In this document: positions 1-5,486 of the stretch, in pieces
How the letters are laid out: each line of letters opens with the position of its first letter
Numbering within the stretch: position 1 is the first letter of the stretch
From: Nitrososphaerales archaeon TH1920
Lineage (GTDB): Archaea; Thermoproteota; Nitrososphaeria; Nitrososphaerales; Nitrososphaeraceae
Direction: 5' to 3'
Length of the DNA stretch: 7,724 nt
Assembly (NCBI GenBank): GCA_014523495.1
Contig: JAATVM010000095.1
Span: forward strand, 1-7,724
Program-made: the position numbers and the translations under genes
Notes under the pieces: generated by a model
What the model was told of the DNA's origin: nothing
The model's input: only the letters and a program-made list of their open reading frames with translations
Database searches by the model: none

Positions 1-29
1 TCATTGATCCGGCTTACTTGTTCTCTCAT
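1..29 (-). CDS. Start of a gene running off the left edge (partial, unknown product)
   Basis: On the minus strand the methyltransferase stop codon TAA shares its last A with an ATG (TAATG overlap), and the frame from that ATG stays open to the window edge, reading MREQVSRIN. Such overlaps are typical of translationally coupled neighbours in one operon. Only nine codons are visible, so no family can be named, and no Shine-Dalgarno sequence stands out before the ATG. It could be a chance ATG; the support is only the overlap geometry and the open frame. Confidence 0.35.
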
Positions 30-757
30 TACTTAATTGCCCACACTATAGCAGCTGTACCACAAGTGTAGTACTTCTTAGATCTCGCACTAAGACCAAT
101 CATATTAAGTTCACTAACAAGATTGTTTACCCATTGATTTCTTTGGATTAGTTTGTCTAAATTGGAAAAAGCATCTCGCCAAGAGGTGATTATTTTTCCC
201 AATTGGTTCAAGATTTGAAAGTAAGTATGCCATAATATTTTCATTATTTTATTCTCAGGATATGTGAAGTCATGGATTATTACGATTCCCCCTTTTCTTA
301 ATACACGCCAATGTTCCTTTACCATGGCAGATATCTCAGTATACTTAGCAAGGTAGGATGAGAGTATAACGTAAAAACTATCGTTTTTGTATGGTAGAAA
401 TTCTGCCAAGGAATTTGTCAAAAGTAAATAATGGTGTCTATTCTTTGCATGTTTGAGATATTCGAATGTCAGATCAGTTCCAATAATGTTAGACTGAGCC
501 GATTCATGGCGAATGAATGATGAAAGTATCCCAGTCCCACATGCTAAATCAAGAATTAATTTATTTTTTCCATCCAGAAATCCCACCATTTCCCTCTTCC
601 ATGATGAATCTTTACAGAATGTTGCTAATCTTACAATCTTGTCGTAGCTTGATGCATTCTTGGATGAAAAAAATTTTCTGGCAATCAAGTGCCCGTTTGA
701 ACTCAATATTTCATCATTATTTGCAAATCCATGAATATTAAATGTACGTATTCTCAA
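29..757 (-). CDS. UbiE/MenG-like class I SAM-dependent methyltransferase
   Basis: This 242-residue protein is a class I methyltransferase transferring a methyl group from S-adenosylmethionine. The SAM-binding glycine motif LDLACGTG is at residues 69-76, the acidic end of strand 2 at GTDL (93-96), a UbiE-like LAEFLPYKNDSFYVI block at 117-131, and RVLRKGG before strand 5 at 151-157. The opening SYDKIVRLATFCKDSSWKR (37-55) and the ending YYTCGTAAIVWA (229-240) resemble the start and end of UbiE/COQ5 demethylmenaquinone methyltransferases. Methylation of a prenylated naphthoquinone is therefore the best guess, but small-molecule methyltransferases of other specificity look alike. The start is TTG at 757; no ATG lies before residue 57, an in-frame stop lies about nine codons upstream, and internal TTG codons at residues 18 and 24 are alternative starts. 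No ribosome binding site is visible. Its stop overlaps the next start on the same strand. Confidence 0.85.
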   Translation of the reverse strand: MRIRTFNIHGFANNDEILSSNGHLIARKFFSSKNASSYDKIVRLATFCKDSSWKREMVGFLDGKNKLILDLACGTGILSSFIRHESAQSNIIGTDLTFEYLKHAKNRHHYLLLTNSLAEFLPYKNDSFYVILSSYLAKYTEISAMVKEHWRVLRKGGIVIIHDFTYPENKIMKILWHTYFQILNQLGKIITSWRDAFSNLDKLIQRNQWVNNLVSELNMIGLSARSKKYYTCGTAAIVWAIK

Positions 758-861
758 ATATCTAAAAAAATGAATAATTATTCAGTTTGCATTCTATTTT
801 TCGAATACGAATTAATGATCCTGAAGCTTTAATCAAAAACCATACAGAATAGTTTCGCTGA

Positions 862-882
862 AAAATGACAATTTATCATTTT
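862..882. repeat. AT-rich inverted repeat (7-bp arms) in the spacer upstream of the methyltransferase
   Basis: AAAATGA (862-868) and TCATTTT (876-882) are perfect inverted arms around a 7-base loop. The surrounding spacer, 758-1005, has no convincing gene on either strand. It also carries a direct repeat ATTTCTGC (961 and 981), a 10-bp palindrome AGAAATTTCT (971-980) and a doubled AATTTATCA (1000 and 1011). The hairpin would be weak because it is nearly all A/T, so it may be a chance product of base composition. A role as a weak terminator for the small upstream minus-strand ORF is possible. Confidence 0.3.
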
Positions 883-1005
883 CTGTTAAAAAGGCATTTT
901 TCCCATTTGTCTTCAATCATACTATAATTCCCAATGCATCGAATCATATAATCTTCTCCAATTTCTGCCTAGAAATTTCTATTTCTGCTTTTAATTGCTA
1001 ATTTA

Positions 1006-1194
1006 TCACAAATTTATCAGAGTACAATCCTTGTTTGTAAACTCTTTACATCCTGCACGGTGACGCCATTGATCATTCATGAAATATTCTAAATGTCTAA
1101 TGTTATCCCTGTTAGTAATAACACAGCGCTGCCCATTTTTAGCAGATGTAGACTTTGCCATCATTTCAATTCTTTTCACAGTTTTCTCACACAA
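1006..1194 (-). CDS. Small hypothetical protein (up to 62 aa)
   Basis: An open frame of 62 codons begins with TTG at 1194. Two adjacent ATGs at residues 11-12 give a 51-52 residue alternative. The product is polar and basic with cysteines at residues 2, 24, 49 and 57 (two to three after the ATG start) and no clear membrane segment. I do not recognise a family. In favour of a real gene are its length in DNA this AT-rich, a base composition richer in G/C than the flanks, and an AT-rich promoter-like region immediately upstream that it shares with a divergent ORF. Against it are the lack of a ribosome binding site, an ambiguous start and no recognisable domain. It could be a young orphan gene or a chance ORF. 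Confidence 0.35.
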   Translation of the reverse strand: MCEKTVKRIEMMAKSTSAKNGQRCVITNRDNIRHLEYFMNDQWRHRAGCKEFTNKDCTLINL

Positions 1195-1286
1195 TCATGA
1201 ATAATAATAATATTATTGATGCTTTTTATTCAGTATAATATAGTGAAAATAATAATATATTATATATCCCTTAATACAAGTATAAT
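1195..1286. promoter_or_regulatory. AT-rich divergent promoter region
   Basis: This spacer of about 92 bases between two divergent small ORFs is almost pure A/T and holds TATA-like runs for both directions. On the plus strand TATATTATATAT (1257-1268) is centred about 25 nt before a TTG at 1287 and about 55 nt before the ATG at 1317. On the minus strand ATAATATTATTATTATT (about 1202-1218) lies at a suitable distance before 1194. Two palindromes, AATAATATTATT (1205-1216) and ATAATATATTAT (1253-1264), could be protein sites but may simply reflect low complexity. Confidence 0.45.
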
Positions 1287-1316
1287 TTGATTCTTTTGAC
1301 TCGAAATAATTTTCCC

Positions 1317-1631
1317 ATGAAAGATTGGCATATTAAACATATGGAAAACACAGTTATTAAGCATGTTAAGGGGCTATCTCCTGACGCCACCAGATATCAA
1401 AAAAAGATGCATTATAAATACGGCGGAATAGTAAAGATATTACGATATATTGAATACGATAAAAAACATGGAGTAACAAATGATGATGTTATTGCAATTT
1501 TAGAGAAACTTCGTTCAGACAGTTCATATGAAGAAATTCGGAGTATCGAGGGATTCCTGGATAGATTAAAGGAGATCGAATCGTCAATTGTGAATACTCC
1601 TGCAACGAAGATCCTAACTAGAAATAGCTAA
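1317..1631 (+). CDS. Small hypothetical helical protein (104 aa)
   Basis: From the ATG at 1317 this encodes 104 residues; a TTG at 1287 in the same frame would add ten (MILLTRNNFP). The product is highly charged and lysine-rich and looks mostly alpha-helical. The segments YGGIVKILRYIEYDKKHG, NDDVIAILEKLRS and GFLDRLKEIESS could form a small helical bundle of winged-helix or protein-binding type. There is no cysteine, signal peptide or membrane segment, and I recognise no family. The TATA-like box about 25 nt before the TTG would favour a leaderless TTG start, whereas the ATG would need a 30-nt leader without a Shine-Dalgarno sequence, so the start is unsettled. The stop lies 10 nt from the stop of the convergent zinc-finger ORF. 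Confidence 0.6.
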   Translation: MKDWHIKHMENTVIKHVKGLSPDATRYQKKMHYKYGGIVKILRYIEYDKKHGVTNDDVIAILEKLRSDSSYEEIRSIEGFLDRLKEIESSIVNTPATKILTRNS

Positions 1632-1641
1632 TTTAGTTGCA

Positions 1642-1836
1642 TTAGTAAGAATGATTTTCGACTTTATGTTCATGCAAGGCTTTCCAAGTCGTAAATGAAG
1701 TGTTGCATTTTTCGCAACTATATTTAATTTTTCTACCATATACAAACTTGTTTATGTCAATAGATTCATGATCATTCTTGTAGTTATGTGACAAGTTAAA
1801 ACGCAGAATTCTTCTGGATACTCTAACCAATGGCAA
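1642..1836 (-). CDS. Single C2H2 zinc-finger small protein (about 64 aa)
   Basis: The C-terminal 26 residues carry a textbook C2H2 finger: C-X2-C-X12-H-X4-H, with the phenylalanine and leucine of the hydrophobic core in place (CEKCNTSFTTWKALHEH, then H five residues later). Such a finger binds one zinc ion and usually contacts nucleic acid or protein. The roughly 38-residue N-terminal part is basic (RVSRRILRFNL near the start), which would suit DNA or RNA binding. Short one-finger C2H2 proteins are known in Archaea, including Thaumarchaeota. The only possible starts are TTG codons (1836 and 1830) since the frame contains no ATG. An in-frame TAA lies just two codons upstream, in ATG-AAG-AAT-TAA-CGG-TTG, so the gene may be truncated or may be a remnant. 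Target and role are unknown. Confidence 0.6.
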   Translation of the reverse strand: MPLVRVSRRILRFNLSHNYKNDHESIDINKFVYGRKIKYSCEKCNTSFTTWKALHEHKVENHSY

Positions 1837-1990
1837 CCGTTAATTCTTCATAATAGCAAACCAATTTAAACTAATAACACAATATACATCACATCAAATT
1901 ACTTGATCAAAAACTTAACATTGGTATGACAACTTATCTCAGATCAGTTTCATTCCTGAAAAATACATAAATCAAGTTTATCAAGAATAG

Positions 1991-2003
1991 TTTTTTATAA
2001 AAA
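1991..2003 (+). promoter_or_regulatory. Strong TATA-like box (TTTTTTATAAAAA)
   Basis: TTTTTTATAAAAA is a near-ideal archaeal TATA box, centred near 1998. Archaeal transcription normally begins about 24-27 nt downstream, which would place the start at about 2022-2025, right at an ATG (2024). No conventional gene follows on the plus strand. The sequence is nearly palindromic, so it could also serve the minus strand, or be fortuitous in AT-rich DNA. Confidence 0.4.
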
Positions 2004-2023
2004 TTGAAACCAAGTTATTATGA

Positions 2024-2110
2024 ATGTCTGTTAGAAACGTATACACAGATGGAAGGAATTGTGGTCTGAAGTTAATTACGAACCATTTAAATTATTTTTT
2101 TGTTTTTTAG
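2024..2110 (+). ncRNA. Candidate short transcript (small RNA or 28-aa microprotein)
   Basis: Between a TATA box centred 26 nt upstream and a T-tract at the far end lies a self-contained unit of about 85 nt. It has an open frame starting exactly at the predicted transcription start: ATG 2024 to TAG 2108-2110, 28 residues beginning MSVRNVYTDG and ending in a hydrophobic NYFFVF. Because the T-tract would end transcription inside or at the end of this frame, a small non-coding RNA is at least as likely as a peptide. Boxes for a C/D guide RNA are poor: a CTGA occurs at 2074-2077, but no clean RTGATGA is seen. This is an inference from spacing alone. Confidence 0.25.
2089..2107 (+). terminator. T-tract, possible archaeal intrinsic terminator
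   Basis: Seventeen of the nineteen bases are T (TTAT7-GT6 pattern). Archaeal RNA polymerase terminates at oligo-T without needing a hairpin. On the plus strand it would end the short candidate transcript starting near 2024; no annotated plus-strand gene otherwise reads into it. Confidence 0.4.
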
Positions 2111-2222
2111 TGAGACAGCTAATGCCTGATATTTCGGACATGGAGATCCTATCTAAAAATTTCAATCTAACTATTATTGAATGTCAATACAGTTTCATAT
2201 GGTAGCTAGTGACATTAAATTA

Positions 2223-3191
2223 TCAGAATCCCTTAATGCCTTGTGCAACAAGTACAGAATAGCATCCAAGTCCACATTGTTCACATATTGGCTTTAGTCC
2301 TTTTGTATCAGAACTTCCGATACAACAGGGTTGTTTGATTCTACCTTTATGATCCAAAGAAAGTATTGCCCATGAAGGACATTGGATTGGGATGGTTCCA
2401 TTGCCTCCCCAATTTCCTTTCATTAAGGATATTTGTTTTTCAGTATTTACTACATAATTAGGATATCTTTTCTTGAGCGAGATTATACGATCTACTACTT
2501 CATTTCTTGTTTCTCCAAATGGTAACCACAGTGGATCATTCTTTATAAATGGAGTATGAAACTGAAAGCCAATTTTATTGATTTTGTCCTTCCATTCTTC
2601 AAAGAGATTGGTGACTGTTTGATAGTTCAATGAATTGATAGTCATTGTTATCCAAATATCTTTCCAAGCCGGCTTGCCTTTTCTTGGTGGGCCAGATATA
2701 TATTCAAGAATCGTATTACGTGTCTTATCATAAGAACCCTGACCTCTGATGCTATCGTGCACCTTTTGGGTTCCATCCAGGGACACCCAGTAAAAATATA
2801 AATTTTCAAACCTTTTGAGAGGAAAAGTTCCATTTGTTACTACACAAACTTTGCCGGGCATTTCTTGACAGAAAACGTCGATTACATCAGGTCGCATGGT
2901 TGGCTCTCCACCCACCAATGTAACACCCAAAAGTCGTTGTTTCTTAAAGGTTGTTCTTATTATTGACCTCCAATCTTCTGCACTTAGCTCATTGTTTTCA
3001 TCTTCTCGATTTAGCCACCAATAACAATGAGTGCAATGGAGATTGCATACATTAATTATGTCAGCAGAACCATACAGCGCTCTTTTCTTATGAAATAATC
3101 TAATATCAATAATGTTGCGAAAAAATGTCAAGTAAAATGGAAGTTCACGTATTAGATCGGTTACACCGCGCCCATAAATTAGATCTACCAT
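2223..3191 (-). CDS. Radical SAM enzyme with SPASM/Twitch-like C-terminal cysteines
   Basis: This 322-residue protein has the radical SAM cluster motif C-X3-C-X2-C (C49, C53, C56), the GGEP motif that binds SAM (94-97), VTNG (118-121) and SLDG...HDSIRG (137-150), all typical of MoaA/SPASM-type enzymes. It should reductively cleave S-adenosylmethionine to a 5'-deoxyadenosyl radical. The C-terminus holds C271, C289, C290 and C303-X2-C306-X3-C310, which could bind an auxiliary iron-sulfur cluster as in SPASM or Twitch domains, although the spacing is not canonical. Substrate unknown: peptide, cofactor and lipid modification are all possible, and no small precursor peptide gene is obvious next to it. 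The ATG at 3191 is preceded by TTTAATTAT about 25 nt upstream, so the mRNA is probably leaderless. It is divergent from the etf operon. No transmembrane segment is evident, though the N-terminus (17-32) is hydrophobic and aromatic. Confidence 0.92.
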   Translation of the reverse strand: MVDLIYGRGVTDLIRELPFYLTFFRNIIDIRLFHKKRALYGSADIINVCNLHCTHCYWWLNREDENNELSAEDWRSIIRTTFKKQRLLGVTLVGGEPTMRPDVIDVFCQEMPGKVCVVTNGTFPLKRFENLYFYWVSLDGTQKVHDSIRGQGSYDKTRNTILEYISGPPRKGKPAWKDIWITMTINSLNYQTVTNLFEEWKDKINKIGFQFHTPFIKNDPLWLPFGETRNEVVDRIISLKKRYPNYVVNTEKQISLMKGNWGGNGTIPIQCPSWAILSLDHKGRIKQPCCIGSSDTKGLKPICEQCGLGCYSVLVAQGIKGF

Positions 3192-3211
3192 ATTTTCACA
3201 TATTAACGATG

Positions 3212-3220
3212 ATAATTAAA
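3212..3220 (-). promoter_or_regulatory. TATA-like box of the radical SAM gene
   Basis: Read on the minus strand this is TTTAATTAT, centred 25 nt before the ATG at 3191. That distance fits a leaderless archaeal transcript starting at or next to the initiator codon. There is no Shine-Dalgarno sequence in the intervening bases, in agreement. Confidence 0.45.
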
Positions 3221-3352
3221 GGTATTGTAGTTAACATCATATACTGAAAAAACACTACATAGTATTCATCTTTGAGTAACGGCCTGATATCATATTAGCC
3301 AACTGAATAAAAACAGCATTAAATATAATAAGAAATATTCTAAAATCAAGAA

Positions 3353-3360
3353 TTATATTA
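3353..3360 (+). promoter_or_regulatory. TATA-like box of the etf operon
   Basis: TTATATTA is centred about 28 nt before the TTG start of etfB, consistent with a leaderless or nearly leaderless operon transcript. A second AT-rich candidate, AAATATAATA (3321-3330), would give a leader of about 30-35 nt. The 193-bp spacer also carries the divergent radical SAM promoter, so the two transcription units may be co-regulated. Confidence 0.45.
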
Positions 3361-3384
3361 AGATAATCTATAAAGAAGCAAGAT

Positions 3385-4254
3385 TTGTTAAATGTTGGTG
3401 TTATTATAAAACTAGAACCAGATTTTTCAGAAGGTAATGTCAGTTACAATTCTGATGGAACACTAAATAGAGCAGAAACAAAAAATATTCTGGGTCCCCA
3501 CAGTGCAATAGCATGCAATGCTGCATTTTACTGCAAGGTAAAATACGAGGCACGTATTTCTATTGGTACGATGGGCCCACCCATTGCAGAATCTGCACTC
3601 AAGCAAGCCCAAGTGCTGACTGATGCTGAAGAATTGAATTTATACAGTGATAGATTGTTTGCAGGGGCGGATACTCTTGCGACTGCAGAAGTACTCAAGA
3701 ATGGAATAGGAAAAATGTTTGGAGAAAATAAAATTGATATTGTCTTTTCTGGACATCGAGCATCTGATGGAGAAACAGGACAGACAGGCCCACAAACTGC
3801 ATGGAAGTTGGGATATACTTTTCTTGGAAATGTCATAGGTTTTGATATAGATTTAGGCAGAAATGTGGTAATTGCCAAAAGACTGATTTCTCTTCAAGGT
3901 ATGGATATAATAATTGAAGAAATAGAATCTTCATTACCAGTCTTTATAACTATCGATCCTTCTTATAGGTCAATTTTCAATACTGTTTCACAAAGATTAG
4001 CAGCAAATAAGTTTAGAAAAGAAGGGACAAAACGTTCAGAGGAATATAGACAATTTTTGAGAGTATTCGACAGTAAAAAACTAGACCTAGACCCGAAACG
4101 CGTGGGACTGCCAGGCTCCCCAACAATAGTATATAGAGTAGAAAAAATTCCCAGGGCAAAGACAAATCGTAAAACTGAAGTCATAGATCCATCTAATCCA
4201 AATACTCTATCGCCGCTAATAGCAAAAATAATTCAAATTGTTAGAGGTGAATGA
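3385..4254 (+). CDS. etfB: Electron transfer flavoprotein subunit beta (EtfB/FixA)
   Basis: The 289-residue beta subunit pairs with EtfA to form the soluble flavoprotein. Recognisable blocks in order are VGVIIKLEPD (4-13), TMGPP (62-66), SDRLFAGADTLATA (88-101), SGHRASDGETGQTGPQ (122-137) and the C-terminal GSPTIVYRVE (244-253). TMGPP, FAGADT and DGETGQTGP are the forms seen in Fix and bifurcating ETFs; the mitochondrial protein has CGPAQ and AIDDDCNQTG here. In bifurcating members this subunit carries the electron-splitting FAD in place of AMP, but that is a family inference. The protein is about 25-35 residues longer than usual, mostly within and after the 205-240 stretch. The start must be TTG 3385: an in-frame stop lies at 3364-3366 with no ATG between, and residue 1 aligns with the normal EtfB start. 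It is first in a three-gene operon. Confidence 0.95.
   Translation: MLNVGVIIKLEPDFSEGNVSYNSDGTLNRAETKNILGPHSAIACNAAFYCKVKYEARISIGTMGPPIAESALKQAQVLTDAEELNLYSDRLFAGADTLATAEVLKNGIGKMFGENKIDIVFSGHRASDGETGQTGPQTAWKLGYTFLGNVIGFDIDLGRNVVIAKRLISLQGMDIIIEEIESSLPVFITIDPSYRSIFNTVSQRLAANKFRKEGTKRSEEYRQFLRVFDSKKLDLDPKRVGLPGSPTIVYRVEKIPRAKTNRKTEVIDPSNPNTLSPLIAKIIQIVRGE
4244..4250 (+). promoter_or_regulatory. Shine-Dalgarno of etfA (GAGGTGA)
   Basis: GAGGTGA, a perfect complement to the 3' end of archaeal 16S rRNA, sits inside the last codons of etfB and 7 nt before the ATG at 4258. This fixes the etfA start and shows that internal operon genes use ribosome binding sites, unlike the first gene. Confidence 0.75.
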
Positions 4255-4257
4255 AGA

Positions 4258-5484
4258 ATGTCAAAATCAACAAATCAGGAAAGTATATCAAACCATAAAA
4301 TTGAAAAATATAGACATCTTTATGTAATAATAGAGCACTTCGAAGGACAAGTAATACCTGTAAGTTTGGAAATGTTAGGCGAAGCAAGAAGATTAATGGA
4401 TGAATTCAATAGCAAATACAATTCAACAGAAAAAGTCGTGGCAGTGGTACTCGGTAACAATGTTAGAAAATTGTGTGATGATTTAGTAACATATGGAGCA
4501 GATTCAGTAATTTATGCCGATCATGAAGAATTAAAATATCCTAGAAATGATATCGATACTAAAGTAATTGTTCAGATTGCAAATGATGCAAAAATTATGA
4601 AAATAATATCACCTGAATACGAAAACACATTTGTAAAACCAAGATACATGTTTTTTGCAGCAGACAATATTGGAAGACATCTATCTTCTACAGTACTGGC
4701 AGAATTGGACTCAGGTTTGGCATCGGATATTAATAAGCTAGTGATAAGCGATCTCGATATCAGACATGAGCATAAAACAAAAGGCCAGTCTATAAGATAC
4801 GAAAAAATACTAGAAATGTACCGTCCTGATTTTTCTGGTTTTTTATGGACTACAATACTCTGCCTTGATAATAAAAATCCGGAAATTTTGAGGGAATATC
4901 ATCCACAGGGATGTAGTATAATACCAGGAGCATTTAGGCCGATAGAAAAAGATAATTTAAGGAAAGGAACAATTGTAGAGTATTCCCCTAATATAGACCA
5001 AGAATTAAAAATTAAGATACTGAATAGAAAAGTGATTAAAAGAACAATTGATTACGAGACTTGCAAAATAGTAGTAAGCTTTGGACGTGGAATAAAAGAT
5101 AATCCAGAACAAAATATCAAGCTAATTGAAGAATTTGCTCACCTACTTGGAGCAGAAATAGGCATAACCTTGCCCTTATCTAAAAAACCATATCAAGTAA
5201 GTCAAAATCTGGATTCAAAATATATGATTGCAGATAGAGTGATCGGCACAAGTGGTAGCAAGATTACACCTACCCTTTACGTTGCAGTAGGACTAAGTGG
5301 GGCTGTACAACACGTTGCAGGAATGAAAGAATCTGAAATGGTAATTTCCATAAATACTGATGAAAATTCTCCCATAATAGATGAATCAGATATTTTTATA
5401 AAAGGAAGAATGGAGGAAGTTGTTCCGATACTTATTGAGCAAATAAAAAAGCAAATGTCGTCTATTTCTGTAAGGAGTAGCTAA
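4258..5484 (+). CDS. etfA: Electron transfer flavoprotein subunit alpha (EtfA/FixB)
   Basis: The alpha subunit binds the electron-transferring FAD and docks to EtfB and to the quinone reductase. The N-terminal ETF domain starts at about residue 20 (LYVIIEHFEGQV), with FAADNIGRHLSS at 133-144 in place of the usual GRDLAPR segment. The C-terminal FAD domain (about 268-395) has IVVSFGRGI (271-279), GTSGSKITP (330-338), SGAVQHVAGM (347-356) and INTDENSPI (365-373), a very close match to the EtfA signature. At 408 residues it is about 70-90 longer than typical EtfA; the extra length is in the 90-128 stretch, around 205-260, and at both ends. No ferredoxin domain is present. The ATG follows a perfect ribosome binding site, and the gene lies 3 nt after etfB and 2 nt before fixCX. 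Confidence 0.95.
   Translation: MSKSTNQESISNHKIEKYRHLYVIIEHFEGQVIPVSLEMLGEARRLMDEFNSKYNSTEKVVAVVLGNNVRKLCDDLVTYGADSVIYADHEELKYPRNDIDTKVIVQIANDAKIMKIISPEYENTFVKPRYMFFAADNIGRHLSSTVLAELDSGLASDINKLVISDLDIRHEHKTKGQSIRYEKILEMYRPDFSGFLWTTILCLDNKNPEILREYHPQGCSIIPGAFRPIEKDNLRKGTIVEYSPNIDQELKIKILNRKVIKRTIDYETCKIVVSFGRGIKDNPEQNIKLIEEFAHLLGAEIGITLPLSKKPYQVSQNLDSKYMIADRVIGTSGSKITPTLYVAVGLSGAVQHVAGMKESEMVISINTDENSPIIDESDIFIKGRMEEVVPILIEQIKKQMSSISVRSS
5472..5477 (+). promoter_or_regulatory. Shine-Dalgarno of fixCX (AAGGAG)
   Basis: AAGGAG within the final codons of etfA lies 9 nt before TTG 5487. It supports that TTG as the real start, since an in-frame stop at 5478-5480 leaves no other initiator between. 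Confidence 0.7.
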
Positions 5485-5486
5485 GA

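Larger units (their letters stand above)
1837..2222. other. Gene-poor spacer of about 385 bases
   Basis: No ORF with recognisable content lies here on either strand, and I see no tRNA, rRNA or repeat array. The clearest structure is a TATA-like box, short candidate transcript and T-tract between 1991 and 2110, listed separately. A second short plus-strand frame from ATG 2122 to TAG 2205 (27 residues, starting MPDISDMEIL) has no ribosome binding site or other support. The 1837-1990 part is A/T-rich and featureless; it presumably includes the promoter of the zinc-finger ORF. Confidence 0.5.

Noticed and set aside
517..741. Plus-strand 74-codon frame opposite the methyltransferase
   Set aside because: It overlaps the SAM-binding region of a clear methyltransferase on the other strand and has no recognisable content.
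758..1286. CRISPR array, tRNA or insertion sequence in the gene-poor left part
   Set aside because: Only short AT-rich repeats occur; no regularly spaced repeats, cloverleaf or transposase fragment with inverted ends is visible.
2024..2080. C/D box guide RNA
   Set aside because: A CTGA is present near 2074, but no proper RTGATGA C box or paired C'/D' boxes were found, so I kept only a generic small-RNA candidate.
2122..2205. Plus-strand 27-codon frame after the T-tract
   Set aside because: No ribosome binding site, TATA box or recognisable content; a frame this short is expected by chance.
2648..2833. Minus-strand 61-codon frame inside the radical SAM gene
   Set aside because: It is another frame of the same strand within a conserved enzyme, so a shadow.
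3528..3878. Minus-strand 116-codon frame opposite etfB
   Set aside because: It lies entirely within the strongly conserved etfB coding sequence, has no recognisable domain, and is explained as an antisense shadow.
3963..4184. Minus-strand 73-codon frame opposite etfB
   Set aside because: Antisense shadow of the EtfB C-terminus, with no ribosome binding site or family match.
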